DNA of 64,000 nucleotides from Enterocloster bolteae (GTDB lineage: Bacteria > Bacillota > Clostridia > Lachnospirales > Lachnospiraceae): NCBI GenBank assembly GCA_021772025.1, contig JAETNT010000004.1, forward strand, positions 1-64,000. The letters run 5' to 3'. Under the pieces are notes generated by a model, which did no database searches, had not been told where the DNA came from, and saw only the letters and a program-made list of their open reading frames with translations. This document shows, in pieces, positions 1 through 8,448 of this stretch (positions are counted from its first letter, which is position 1; each line of letters opens with the position of its first letter). Position numbers and translations under genes: made by a program.

Positions 1-1071
1 AATCGTTGTATGCAAATCCGCAGATCCCTTTATCATCTCATAAGAGCCTTCTTTTAAGTCCAGGCGGTACAAAGCATAGTAAGAATTGCCCAAAGCCTGT
101 ATGGTCTTATTAGTATTCTCCATACTCTTTTTAAGCTTCTCATCCTTAACCAGAAGGATCCCTGTGGCAATGAGAAACAAGAACAAAATAAACCCGTACC
201 ATAGGACGATCTCCTGCATTCCCTGAAGCAAAGTGGAATGAGGGAGAGTAAGAATACAGAGCCAGCCATTGCCGGATTGATAGTAGTAAACCCCTCTGGC
301 TTTATTATTCATATCCCGCATCCGATTGCCGCTGGCTTCCATCTCCCCGGATTGAATCTGATTGCAAATATCCATGGCATAATCCTGAATGGCCTTCTCA
401 TTTACTTCAAAAGGCGCTCTGTAAAAAAGCAGTTGTCCCTCTTCATCGCAAAGATAGTAAGCTCCCCCTTCCATAAGCTCCAGACCAGTGTGGCTTTCCT
501 CAAAATTTCTTGGAAACAGATCGATAATGATGGTATTTCCCGTAGCCGGATCCACTGCGCTGACACTGACTACCCGCTCTCCTGTCATCCTGTTTCGATA
601 TGCATTGGTGAAGCTGACTTGTCCCTCTGCCGCCAAAGCTCTCTGATACCACTCTGTCCCTTGGTAATCATAGTCCTCCATTCCCTCAAAAGGTATGGTT
701 GCCACTATTTTCCCCTTATACATAGCATAAGCGGCAATATTGCTTCCTCCTGCCTTTTCCAGGGCATTTTCAAAGAAATACAAGATCCTCTGCTCTGCTT
801 CTTCGTCAGAAAGCTGCTCTGTGTCCATCTCTTTTAGATGAGCCATTCCCATGCGGACAACTGTTTCATAATTCTCTATATTCTTCTCCTCGTCCGCAGC
901 ATAGCTTTTGGTCAGGGCATACCCCATAGCTCCGGCATTTTCCAAAAGGGCCATCCGGGTTCCCCACAATCCAGCAGCCGCAATTGCCGACAATACCATC
1001 AGCACAGCAAAAATTGTCCATCCCTTATGTAAAGAATGACCTTTGGTCCTCATCTGTAGTTTTCCTCCCAT
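1..1071 (-). CDS. Membrane sensor protein with extracytoplasmic Cache-like domain, 3'-truncated by the window edge
   Basis: An open frame of 357 codons runs off the left edge, so the C-terminal output domain is missing. The start at 1071 is preceded by AGGAGG seven bases upstream; a second in-frame ATG lies at 1053. The translation shows an N-terminal membrane segment (about residues 16-36), an extracytoplasmic region of about 250 residues with Cache-like motifs (EWYQRALAAEG, RMTGERVVSVSAV), a second membrane segment (about 288-308) and the start of a cytoplasmic PAS-like region (LGNSYYALYRLDLKEGSYE). Known proteins with this plan are histidine kinases or diguanylate cyclases. Which one this is cannot be told here. 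It sits downstream of rnfB but has its own promoter, so it is probably a separate unit. Confidence 0.72.
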   Translation of the reverse strand, partial: MGGKLQMRTKGHSLHKGWTIFAVLMVLSAIAAAGLWGTRMALLENAGAMGYALTKSYAADEEKNIENYETVVRMGMAHLKEMDTEQLSDEEAEQRILYFFENALEKAGGSNIAAYAMYKGKIVATIPFEGMEDYDYQGTEWYQRALAAEGQVSFTNAYRNRMTGERVVSVSAVDPATGNTIIIDLFPRNFEESHTGLELMEGGAYYLCDEEGQLLFYRAPFEVNEKAIQDYAMDICNQIQSGEMEASGNRMRDMNNKARGVYYYQSGNGWLCILTLPHSTLLQGMQEIVLWYGFILFLFLIATGILLVKDEKLKKSMENTNKTIQALGNSYYALYRLDLKEGSYEMIKGSADLHTTI

Positions 1072-1106
1072 TGGCTTTCCTCCTGAAAACGGAAGTTCCA
1101 GTCTCT

Positions 1107-1135
1107 ATTATATCCATAAATCAGTCTAATGGCAA
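1107..1135 (-). promoter_or_regulatory. Sigma-A-type promoter for the truncated sensor gene
   Basis: On the minus strand TTGCCA (1130-1135) is followed after exactly 17 bases by a perfect TATAAT (1107-1112). It lies about 36 bases upstream of the sensor start and downstream of the rnf terminator. Confidence 0.75.
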
Positions 1136-1160
1136 GCCCGTCTTTACATACGTGAATATA

Positions 1161-1210
1161 AAAAGGTACTGTCTAACCGCCAAAACCAATGATTAGACAG
1201 TACCTTTTTT
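1161..1210 (-). terminator. Bidirectional intrinsic terminator after the rnf operon
   Basis: AAAAGGTACTGTCTAA (1161-1176) and its exact complement (1193-1208) form a 16-bp stem with a 16-base loop. The stem is flanked by A and T runs on both sides, so it can work in both directions. It follows the rnfB stop codon at 1232 on the minus strand and separates rnf from the sensor gene. Confidence 0.8.
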
Positions 1211-1231
1211 GATATCGCTGAATATGCCTGT

Positions 1232-2023
1232 TTAAATAATAACCTTTGTGGGGCACTTGGCAGCGCACTTACCGCAGTTGGTGCACTTCTCATAGTCAAT
1301 TACCGCAACATTGTTATCCATATGAATGGCATCAAATTCGCATTGCTTTGTGCACAGAGTACAGCCGATGCAGCCGTTGTCACATTTCGCTTTCACGTCC
1401 TTGCCCTTATCATGGGAGTTGCATTGTACCAGATGCTCCGCATTATAAGGAACCAAAGTAACCAGGCCTAACGGACATGCTTCTACACATTTACCGCAGG
1501 CAACGCACTTTTCTTTATCTACTGCTGCCACACCGTCCACTACATGAATGGCATCAAACTGACAGGCCTTCACACAGGATCCATATCCCATACACCCATA
1601 AGCGCAGGCCTTCTCACCGCCTCCGGGAACTACTGAAACCTTGCGGCAGTCATCAATGCCATAATAGCGGTACTGCATCCGGGTCTTATCGCAGGTACCC
1701 TTACATTTTACAAAGGCTACCCTCTTTACACCTGCTCCGGCCTCAATCCCCATAATCGCAGCAATTTTCTCGGCTACCGGAGAGCCGCCTACCGGACAGG
1801 CCCCTACCTCTGCCTGGCCGGCGGCAATTGCCTTGGCCAGACCGTCGCATCCCGCATAACCGCAGCCGCCGCAGTTATTGCCAGGCAGCTCGTTTCTTAC
1901 CAGAATCTCTTTTTCATCTACTTCTACTTTAAACTTCTCACTGGCAACGCCTAAAAGCACGCCGATGACGATGCCAATAATGCCTACCACTGCCGCAGCA
2001 GCCACAATACCCATAATATTCAT
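1232..2023 (-). CDS. rnfB: Rnf complex subunit B, iron-sulfur protein
   Basis: RnfB passes electrons between ferredoxin and the membrane part of the Rnf complex (ferredoxin:NAD+ oxidoreductase, Na+ or H+ pumping). One N-terminal membrane helix (residues 5-27) is followed by the characteristic cluster motif CGGCGYAGC (C51, C54, C59, then C76). The remainder is rich in 4Fe-4S ferredoxin motifs such as CVACGKCVEACP, CIGCTLCTKQC and CTNCGKCAAKCP. The 263-residue length is normal for clostridial RnfB. It is the last gene of rnfCDGEAB. GGAGGAGA precedes the ATG and an intrinsic terminator follows the gene. Confidence 0.96.
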   Translation of the reverse strand: MNIMGIVAAAAVVGIIGIVIGVLLGVASEKFKVEVDEKEILVRNELPGNNCGGCGYAGCDGLAKAIAAGQAEVGACPVGGSPVAEKIAAIMGIEAGAGVKRVAFVKCKGTCDKTRMQYRYYGIDDCRKVSVVPGGGEKACAYGCMGYGSCVKACQFDAIHVVDGVAAVDKEKCVACGKCVEACPLGLVTLVPYNAEHLVQCNSHDKGKDVKAKCDNGCIGCTLCTKQCEFDAIHMDNNVAVIDYEKCTNCGKCAAKCPTKVII

Positions 2024-2038
2024 CCTTCGTCTCCTCCT

Positions 2039-2614
2039 TTAAATTAATCCGGAAAATCCGAAAAATGCAATTGCCATGAGGCCGGAGGTAATGAGAACAA
2101 TGGGAGAACCCTGGAAATTATAGGGAACGTCATTGTGCTCAATTTTCTCACGGATGCCTGCCAGCATTACAATAGCAATGGTGAATCCTACGGAAATGCC
2201 GATACCGTTTACCACACTCTTAATAAAATCGTATTCCTTCTGAACGTTGGTTAATGCAACACCTAAAACCGCACAGTTGGTGGTAATCAGGGGCAGGTAT
2301 ACACCCAGGGACTCATAAAGAGAAACCATATTCTTTTTTAAGAACATCTCAACAAACTGTACCAGAGCCGCAATTACCAGAATAAAGGCGATGGTCTGTA
2401 AATATTCCAGTTTTAACGGAACCAGCACAAAGCTGTAAATCAAGTTGGTTGCAATACAAGCCAGGGTGATAACAAAAATAACTGCTGCGCCCATTCCCGC
2501 AGAAGTCTCCACCTTCTTGGAAACGCCAAGGAAGGGGCAAAGACCTAAGAACTGGCTTAATACTACGTTGTTTACCAAGGCGGAGCCAATGGCAATCAAT
2601 AATAATTCCTGCAT
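2039..2614 (-). CDS. rnfA: Rnf complex subunit A, integral membrane protein
   Basis: This 191-residue protein is almost entirely hydrophobic with about six membrane helices. It matches RnfA/NqrE: it opens with ELLLIAIGSALVNNVVLSQF, has a conserved membrane cysteine in GLCPFLG (C26) and a second in TTNCAVLG. In this family those cysteines pair with equivalent ones in RnfE to hold an intramembrane iron-sulfur centre. The gene lies 13 bp from rnfE and 15 bp from rnfB in the same operon. No irregularity is visible. Confidence 0.96.
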   Translation of the reverse strand: MQELLLIAIGSALVNNVVLSQFLGLCPFLGVSKKVETSAGMGAAVIFVITLACIATNLIYSFVLVPLKLEYLQTIAFILVIAALVQFVEMFLKKNMVSLYESLGVYLPLITTNCAVLGVALTNVQKEYDFIKSVVNGIGISVGFTIAIVMLAGIREKIEHNDVPYNFQGSPIVLITSGLMAIAFFGFSGLI

Positions 2615-2627
2615 CTAATCCTTCCTC

Positions 2628-3419
2628 CTACTCGTCTTTCTTGGCAGTAGCGGCTTTAAGTTCCGCCTCCTTTGCTGCCAGTGCTGCTTTCTTTTTGGCA
2701 AGAGCTTCTTCCTCTGCCTGTCTCTGACGGGTCTCTAAAATGTCGTGATTCGCCATACATGCAGAACCCGTACATCTCATGCAGTCGCCGCCGCAGGCCA
2801 GCTTCGATGCCGGCGCAGATCCATTTGTAGCAGAAGGCGCCTTAAACTTGTTCTGCAGCGCGGTCAGCATTGCCAATACGAAGAAAGCGCCGGGAGCCAG
2901 TACGAAAATAGAAATATGAAAGTCTTCCGGGATGACGGTCATTCCGAAAAACGCACCGGAGCCTAGCAGCTCACGGAAAACCCCTATCAGGGTTAATCCC
3001 ACGGTAAATCCAAGACCCATACCGATACCGTCAAAGGCGGAAGGGATGGGAGCATTTTTGGACGCATAGGACTCGGCCCGCCCCAGGATGATACAGTTTA
3101 CCACAATCAGGGGGATATAGATTCCCAGCGCGTCATACAGGAAAGGAATATACGCCTGAATCAGAAGCTGAACCATGGTTACCAGAGAGGCAACAATAAC
3201 AATAAAGGCCGGAATACGCACTCTGTCGGGAATGATGTTTCTCAAAGCCGCAATAATCAAGTTAGAGAAAATCAAGACCGCCGTAGTGCTCAGGCCCATG
3301 CCCAGGCCATTGATGGCGGAGGTTGTCACCGCCAAGGTCGGACACATACCTAACATCAGGACGAAGGTAGGGTTTTCTTTAATAATACCATTATAAATAC
3401 GCTCTGTATACTTATTCAT
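2628..3419 (-). CDS. rnfE: Rnf complex subunit E with extra cysteine-rich C-terminal tail
   Basis: Residues 1-193 form the usual RnfE/NqrD membrane domain, including cysteine C26 (LGMCPTLAV) and C109 (VVNCIILGR). About 70 further residues follow. First comes a motif with C209, C213, C216 and C221 (CGGDCMRCTGSAC), then a highly charged Ala/Lys/Glu helix ending in KKDE. The tail should face the cytoplasm, beside the RnfB and RnfC clusters. The four cysteines could bind a metal or cluster; that is inference. The order and spacing in the operon are normal. Confidence 0.95.
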   Translation of the reverse strand: MNKYTERIYNGIIKENPTFVLMLGMCPTLAVTTSAINGLGMGLSTTAVLIFSNLIIAALRNIIPDRVRIPAFIVIVASLVTMVQLLIQAYIPFLYDALGIYIPLIVVNCIILGRAESYASKNAPIPSAFDGIGMGLGFTVGLTLIGVFRELLGSGAFFGMTVIPEDFHISIFVLAPGAFFVLAMLTALQNKFKAPSATNGSAPASKLACGGDCMRCTGSACMANHDILETRQRQAEEEALAKKKAALAAKEAELKAATAKKDE

Positions 3420-3432
3420 TGTATCCCACCTC

Positions 3433-4044
3433 CTAGTTAGCCGTGCAGTTGTTTACGAAGTAAATCGCTGCATTTACTGCGTTTGTTACTGCCGAAGATG
3501 TAATGGTGGCGCCGGACATAGCCTGAATCTCGTTTTCTGCCGGCGCACCGGTTTTGGTTACAGATAATACATCCGCATTTTTGCCTGCGAACTGGCCTTT
3601 AAACTCCTCTCCGGTTGCGTTCATACCAAGACCGGGGGTTTCGGAAATGGAAAGAAATGCAATACCGGTTACCACGCCTTCTCCGTTGATACCTACGGAG
3701 AGCTTCACCTCGCCGCCGAAACCGTCTTTGGATGTAGAAGATACTACATATCCCACCGGATTGCCGGAGGCGTCCACAGCCTGGGCAGCAGTGTCAATAT
3801 AAACATTACCGAAGCCCTGGGCCATTAAATCCTCCGCGGAAGCGGCAATCTTTTCCGCCATGCCGTCTTCTTTAAAATCGCTGGCATCAGGAAGAACTTC
3901 TTTATAAGCCGCAATCTTGGCCGCTTGCTTCGCCTGCTCAATGGGCATCTTGGTAATCTCATAAACTCCGCCTAAGCAGAATCCCGCAATCAAGGTGATG
4001 GCAAATAAAATCGCCGCGTCTTTCATAAATCCGCCTTTTTTCAT
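3433..4044 (-). CDS. rnfG: Rnf complex subunit G, covalent-FMN protein
   Basis: RnfG carries an FMN bound covalently to a threonine on the outer face of the membrane. The protein (203 residues) has one N-terminal membrane helix (about residues 8-28) and the flavinylation motif SGATITSS near its C terminus (MSGATITSSAVTNAV). The upstream ETPGLGMNA motif is also typical of the family. The flavin transferase ApbE needed for the modification is not in the window. It lies between rnfD (2-bp gap) and rnfE. Confidence 0.96.
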   Translation of the reverse strand: MKKGGFMKDAAILFAITLIAGFCLGGVYEITKMPIEQAKQAAKIAAYKEVLPDASDFKEDGMAEKIAASAEDLMAQGFGNVYIDTAAQAVDASGNPVGYVVSSTSKDGFGGEVKLSVGINGEGVVTGIAFLSISETPGLGMNATGEEFKGQFAGKNADVLSVTKTGAPAENEIQAMSGATITSSAVTNAVNAAIYFVNNCTAN

Positions 4045-4046
4045 GA

Positions 4047-4973
4047 CTACTTGCCCTCCTTTCCGAATGCCTTGGGAAGGGTTGCCTTTTCAATCAGGGG
4101 CACCAGGATATTGCTTAAAATGATGGCGTAGGATACGCCCTCTGCGGAGCCGCCAAACAAACGGAACAACCCGGTTAAGCAGCCCATTAAGATACCGTAT
4201 ACAATCTGGCCATTGGGGGTAATGGGGCTGGTAACATAATCAGTTGCCATAAAGAAAGCGCCGAAGATTAGGCCGCCGCCGCAAAGGTGTGCCAGCAAAT
4301 AGTTCATATCCAGTCCATGGCCGCCGAAAATCACTACAAATAAAGCAAACGAAATCAGGTAAGCCGCCGGGATTCGGATGGTGATCACTCTCTTCCACAG
4401 CATGTAAGCCGCTCCGATTAGCAGAGCAATAACGGAAACCTCGCCGATGGTTCCCGGAATCTTACCGATAAACATAGCCGCTACATCTACACTGCCGCCG
4501 GACTTTAATACTGCCAAGGGAGTAGCACCGGTAACTCCGTCCAAAGTAAAGGTAGTCATTTTGCCGGTAAAAGAGATAAGAAGGAAGCATCTTGCCGCCA
4601 GGGCCGGGTTCATAAAGTTCTGTCCCAGGCCGCCGTACAGCTGCTTTACAACGATAATGGCGAATACGCCGCCCAGCATGGGGATCCATACCGGAATGCC
4701 TGCAGGCATATTCAGCGCCAGAATCATACCGGTTACCAGGGCGCTGCCGTCTGCGATGGTGATGGGCTTTTTCATTCCCTTCTGATATACATATTCACTT
4801 GCTACACAGGCCAAAACTGTTCCAATAATTATAATCAGAGCGTTTAAGCCAAACTGATATACGCCGAATGCGGCTGCCGGAAGCATGGCAATTGCCACAT
4901 CAAACATAATATTGCTGGTAGTTACCTGATCCCTTACATGAGGGGATGAGGATACGTTTAATAATCTGTTCAT
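4047..4973 (-). CDS. rnfD: Rnf complex subunit D, membrane flavoprotein
   Basis: This 308-residue polytopic protein matches RnfD/NqrB. The FMN-attachment region DGVTGATPLAVLK is intact, with the modified threonine expected in TGATP. Other family motifs are GGLGQNFMNPALAARC and VTSPITPNGQ. The gene follows rnfC by 14 bp and runs into rnfG almost without a gap, in keeping with tight co-translation. Confidence 0.96.
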   Translation of the reverse strand: MNRLLNVSSSPHVRDQVTTSNIMFDVAIAMLPAAAFGVYQFGLNALIIIIGTVLACVASEYVYQKGMKKPITIADGSALVTGMILALNMPAGIPVWIPMLGGVFAIIVVKQLYGGLGQNFMNPALAARCFLLISFTGKMTTFTLDGVTGATPLAVLKSGGSVDVAAMFIGKIPGTIGEVSVIALLIGAAYMLWKRVITIRIPAAYLISFALFVVIFGGHGLDMNYLLAHLCGGGLIFGAFFMATDYVTSPITPNGQIVYGILMGCLTGLFRLFGGSAEGVSYAIILSNILVPLIEKATLPKAFGKEGK

Positions 4974-4987
4974 TCTCTTCCGCCTCC

Positions 4988-6313
4988 TTAAGCTTTCTTT
5001 CTGCGGTTTGCAGCTACCTGCTTACGCATGTCCTTAAACGCCTGAGTTAAAGGCCTTTTGGCCGGACATACATAGGTGCAGCTTCCGCACTCCATACATT
5101 CCATTCCGTTTACCTTCTCAAAGGCGTCGCAGTCTCCTCTTAATGCCGCCTGCATCATAATAGGAGGCACGATATGGCTGGGGCATGCAGACACACAGCG
5201 TCCGCAGCGGATACAAGGAGTGGGTTCCTGAGCTGCCACCATGTCCTTGGTGAAGCAGGTCAATGCGGAGGAGGTTTTGGTAACAGGGAGATCCAGGCTG
5301 AACAAAGACATTCCCATCATAGGCCCTCCGGAGATTACCTTCTCCGGGTCCGCCTTAAAGCCGCCTGCTGCCTCTAACAGCTCCTGATAATTGGTTCCCA
5401 GTCTTACGCTGAAGTTCTGAGGATTTACAATGGCATCGCCGGTTACGGTAATAATCTTACGGATTAAAGGAGTCTGTTTGCAGACCGCGTTATAGATAGC
5501 GATAACCGTGTCAATATTATCTACAATGCAGCCTGCGTCTGCAGGAAGCATAGAGGAATTTACTTTGCGGCCGGTAATCGCATAAATTAAGGAGCGCTCG
5601 CCTCCCTGCGGATATTTTGTCAGAAGCGGGCACACCTCAATCCGCGGCTCGTCCTTTACCAGTTCCTGCAGCTTTTTGATTCCTTCCGGCTTATTGTTCT
5701 CGATACCGATAACGCCCTTGGCATGGTCAAACAGACTTAAAATAACTTTTAAACCGCCTACAATGCTTTCCGGCTCCTCCAGCATCATCCGGTAATCAGA
5801 GGTTAAATATGGCTCGCACTCTGCGCCGTTTACCAATATATAGTCAATCTTGCTGTCGTCCTTGGGAGACAATTTCACATTGGTGGGAAAGCCTGCGCCG
5901 CCAAGACCTACAATCCCTGCTTCTTTTACAATATTGCGGATCTCATCCTTGGACAGTTTCGTATAATCCCTATCCTCGCCGAAATGCTCAATTTTTTCAT
6001 CCAGTCCGTCATTTTCTACGATAACGGAAGTGACCATTGAGCCGTTAACCATCAGACGAGGCTCTACCGCCTTAACCGTTCCGGAAACGGAACAGATGAC
6101 ATTGGCAGAGATAAAGCCGCCGGCTTCCCCGATCTTCTGTCCGACTAAAACCCGGTCACCTTTTGCAACCAGCGGCTTTGCCGGCGCTCCGATGTGCTGG
6201 GCCATGGGGAACACCATCTCTCCCTTGGAAGTCAGCACCTTTACCGGCTTGTTCTCAGACAATTCTTTCCCCTCATAGGGGTGAATTCCGCCTTTAAATG
6301 TAGCCAAACCCAT
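4988..6313 (-). CDS. rnfC: Rnf complex subunit C, NADH-binding iron-sulfur flavoprotein
   Basis: RnfC is the peripheral subunit that binds NAD(H) and FMN and exchanges electrons with RnfB. The chosen start gives 441 residues beginning MGLATFKGGIHPYEGKE, the usual RnfC N terminus, with GAGGG-like Shine-Dalgarno bases upstream. The open frame continues upstream to a GTG at 6412, but that stretch contains the promoter, so the longer form is rejected. Glycine-rich Rossmann-like motifs (GLGGAGFPT, VNGAECEPYL) and two 4Fe-4S motifs near the C terminus (CIRCGRCVSACP, CMECGSCTYVCP) are present. It is the first gene of the operon. Confidence 0.95.
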   Translation of the reverse strand: MGLATFKGGIHPYEGKELSENKPVKVLTSKGEMVFPMAQHIGAPAKPLVAKGDRVLVGQKIGEAGGFISANVICSVSGTVKAVEPRLMVNGSMVTSVIVENDGLDEKIEHFGEDRDYTKLSKDEIRNIVKEAGIVGLGGAGFPTNVKLSPKDDSKIDYILVNGAECEPYLTSDYRMMLEEPESIVGGLKVILSLFDHAKGVIGIENNKPEGIKKLQELVKDEPRIEVCPLLTKYPQGGERSLIYAITGRKVNSSMLPADAGCIVDNIDTVIAIYNAVCKQTPLIRKIITVTGDAIVNPQNFSVRLGTNYQELLEAAGGFKADPEKVISGGPMMGMSLFSLDLPVTKTSSALTCFTKDMVAAQEPTPCIRCGRCVSACPSHIVPPIMMQAALRGDCDAFEKVNGMECMECGSCTYVCPAKRPLTQAFKDMRKQVAANRRKKA

Positions 6314-6383
6314 CAAACCAACCCTCTTTCTATAAACATTTTCTTTACCTGAAACGGACGCTTCTGTCCATTCAATCTTTGCC

Positions 6384-6412
6384 ATTATAGCATAGTTTAA
6401 GTTTGTACACAA
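6384..6412 (-). promoter_or_regulatory. Strong sigma-A promoter of the rnf operon (extended -10)
   Basis: The minus strand has TTGTGT (6407-6412), 17 bases, then a perfect TATAAT (6384-6389) preceded by TG at the extended -10 position. Predicted transcription starts near 6377, leaving about 60 bases of leader before rnfC at 6313. Confidence 0.82.
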
Positions 6413-6797
6413 TTGCCTTTTCCAGAAGAATATGCAACAATTTATAGGGATTGTCTGTATTTTTTTCCATACATTTTGTGTTTTCGCAAAAATTCTCCAT
6501 TATTTTCTGTTAAAGTTTTGACATTATTTTACTATTTTTTCTCTCTCAAAACCGTTTTCCTCTTTTTGCCCACTGCCTGACTGCTTTCTCCGGTTTTTAT
6601 CTTGTGAAATTTTTGTTAAGCTGGATTTCTCTCCAATCCCCTTGTTTTCCAAAAAAAACATTTGCACTTATAGATTTTATAAGAAAAAATAATAAATATT
6701 TTTTCTCTTTTCTTTCTCTTCATAAAATGATATGATATATATAACCGCCCTTGGCAACAAGGGGCATATTCATTTAGAAAAAGGAGAAGATTTTACC
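6413..6797. other. AT-rich divergent intergenic region between rnfC and the small exported protein gene
   Basis: No coding signal is seen in these 385 bases. The strand is very T-rich. A TATGAT at 6731-6736 may be the -10 of the rightward gene, but its -35 is weak. Apart from the rnf promoter at the left edge, I see no clear repeat or hairpin. Confidence 0.5.
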
Positions 6798-7319
6798 ATG
6801 CATCACACCAACGCAAGCCCCAAACAGCAAAATATTATCGGCCTGGCTCTCATGGCCCTTCTTTCCCTGCTGGTAATCTTGATCTCAAGTCCGGCTTACG
6901 CTTCCCTGCACCGTATGGCCAGAGCAGATCTGCCAAAGCCCTCTGTGGAGCTGACCGATGGCACTTACACTTATGAGGACCCGGAAGTTGACGACAGCGG
7001 CTTTAAAAACCGGGTGTCTATGACTGTGTTTGACGGCTATATCACTTCTGTTTCCTGGGACTGTGTAAGCGCTGACGGCGCAAGCAAGCGCCAGCTTTCC
7101 TTAGACGGCCAATACACCATGACCGAAGACGGCCCTTTATGGTCAGAGCAGTCCGATGCCGCCTCTTCCTATGTAGTGACTAACCAGACTTTAGACGGTC
7201 TTATTGATGAAAACGGCTACACTCAGGCAGTTGCCTCTGTAAGTATTAATCTTTACGGATTTTACAATGGAGTAAACGACTGCATCGCTCAGGCTTCCCA
7301 GTCAAATACCCCGCAGTAA
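6798..7319 (+). CDS. Small exported or membrane-anchored protein, FMN-binding-domain-like
   Basis: The start at 6798 is chosen because AAGGAG precedes it; an upstream in-frame codon at 6732 overlaps a probable -10 box. The 173-residue product has a hydrophobic N-terminal segment (about residues 12-35), either a signal peptide or an anchor. The rest resembles the FMN-binding/'major membrane immunogen' fold: LTDGTYTYEDPEVDDSGF, then VSMTVFDGYITSVSWD and SADGASKRQLS. The flavinylation SGAT motif of RnfG is absent. Standing next to rnf suggests a redox-related role, but that is only inference. Confidence 0.6.
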   Translation: MHHTNASPKQQNIIGLALMALLSLLVILISSPAYASLHRMARADLPKPSVELTDGTYTYEDPEVDDSGFKNRVSMTVFDGYITSVSWDCVSADGASKRQLSLDGQYTMTEDGPLWSEQSDAASSYVVTNQTLDGLIDENGYTQAVASVSINLYGFYNGVNDCIAQASQSNTPQ

Positions 7320-7333
7320 ACTGCGGGGTATTT
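7304..7333 (+). terminator. Hairpin at the end of the small exported protein gene
   Basis: AAATACCCCGCAG (7304-7316) pairs exactly with CTGCGGGGTATTT (7321-7333) across a 4-base loop that holds the stop codon. The T run is short, so termination may be partial. The right arm is also the start of dispersed element copy A. Confidence 0.6.
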
Positions 7334-7375
7334 GATCCTCGCGGCATGTCCGCTTGGCGAATGCCGCAGGAATAA
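7321..7375 (+). repeat. Dispersed hairpin element, copy A
   Basis: It contains GTATTTGATCCTCGCGGCAT followed by an inverted GCGGCAT/ATGCCGC pair and GGAATAA. The core TTTGATCCTCGCGGCA recurs at 12620-12713 (opposite strand) and 30560-30631. It ends 27 bases before the acyltransferase start codon. Confidence 0.65.
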
Positions 7376-7402
7376 TCTGTCCATTTTCAGGAGAGCATTT
7401 TT

Positions 7403-8437
7403 ATGGAGAAAAAAGTCCTTGTCAACTACAATCTTCTTCGGATCCTGGCAATTTTTCTGGTAATTGCCACCCACATGCTGGCAGGAATATGGATTGCGGA
7501 TCCTGTGACCCAGCCCATGGCCTGGCATATAAGAGAAATTATCCGCACGGTTACCCTGACCAGCAACGGGCTTTTTTTCATGCTCAGCGGCCGCTTTATT
7601 TTAGAGCGGTTTGACGGGAATATTCCCGGTTTTTATTGGAAACGAGTGGTAAAAATCGGGATCCCCTCCCTCTTTGCCGCCCTTCTCTATTACGCTCAAA
7701 ATCATGGGTTTTCCCTTTCTCCTGCCTATTTCAAAGCCTTTTTTAAAAGCTTTCTTCAGGCTCAGGTAGTGGGATATTTATGGTTCGTCCTGGCTCTTGC
7801 CGGATTTTATTTAGCCGTTCCCTTTCTCTGGCGGATGTTCCATCATATGGAAAAACAAGAGTTCTGGTGGCTTCTCTTTATCAGCCTTTTCTATTTTGCG
7901 GTTCAAAACCTTTACCAGATTTTTCACATGGAGCAGATGCTCACTTCCTATTTCCTTTACAGCTGGGTCTTTTACTGTGTCCTGGGCTTTCTTCTGGACA
8001 AACTTGACCTGACGGACAGGCAAGTCCTTGGTTTTTTTGCTGCAGGCCTTCTTGCCCTTTTGATCTCCGCCCTGGAGGAAATCTATTTTACCGGTCAAAA
8101 CCCGGCCATATACAATTATGCTCCGTCTATGATCTTTATGTCTATGGCCATATACCTTCTGGTGACCCGTTATGGTGGCCCGGTAGCCAGGCCCCTGGAA
8201 AAACCTGTTAATTTCGTCAGCCGGTATATCTTTTTCATTTACCTGTTCCACGGAATGACCCACAATTTTATCTTTGACTATCTGGCAGAGCCCGGGGTAC
8301 CGGGATACGGAGCCTGGCTCCTCTTATCTCTCTTGTCCTTTTGTCTGTCCCTGGCTCTCTCTATCCCGGTCTACCATATCCTGTATCAGCCATTCTGTAG
8401 GGTATGTTTATCTTTGCCCCGGCGTAGAAAGATTTGA
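7403..8437 (+). CDS. Acyltransferase family 3 membrane protein
   Basis: This 344-residue protein has about ten membrane segments. Its N-terminal signature (NYNLLRILAIFLVIATHML, with the family's Arg and His) is that of the acyltransferase-3 family, which O-acylates sugars on envelope polymers, exopolysaccharide or small molecules. FFMLSGRFILERFD is a further family motif. The substrate cannot be told. AGGAGA lies eight bases before ATG. The 3' end converges on the ABC transporter gene with only 11 bases between them. Confidence 0.82.
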   Translation: MEKKVLVNYNLLRILAIFLVIATHMLAGIWIADPVTQPMAWHIREIIRTVTLTSNGLFFMLSGRFILERFDGNIPGFYWKRVVKIGIPSLFAALLYYAQNHGFSLSPAYFKAFFKSFLQAQVVGYLWFVLALAGFYLAVPFLWRMFHHMEKQEFWWLLFISLFYFAVQNLYQIFHMEQMLTSYFLYSWVFYCVLGFLLDKLDLTDRQVLGFFAAGLLALLISALEEIYFTGQNPAIYNYAPSMIFMSMAIYLLVTRYGGPVARPLEKPVNFVSRYIFFIYLFHGMTHNFIFDYLAEPGVPGYGAWLLLSLLSFCLSLALSIPVYHILYQPFCRVCLSLPRRRKI

Positions 8438-8448
8438 TTTGACTTTTG

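Noticed and set aside
6314..6412. N-terminal extension of RnfC from a GTG at 6412
   Set aside because: This stretch holds a near-perfect promoter (TTGTGT-N17-TATAAT), and the family N terminus begins at the ATG at 6313.
7304..7333. Attenuator for the acyltransferase gene
   Set aside because: The hairpin contains the stop codon of the upstream gene and is better read as that gene's terminator.
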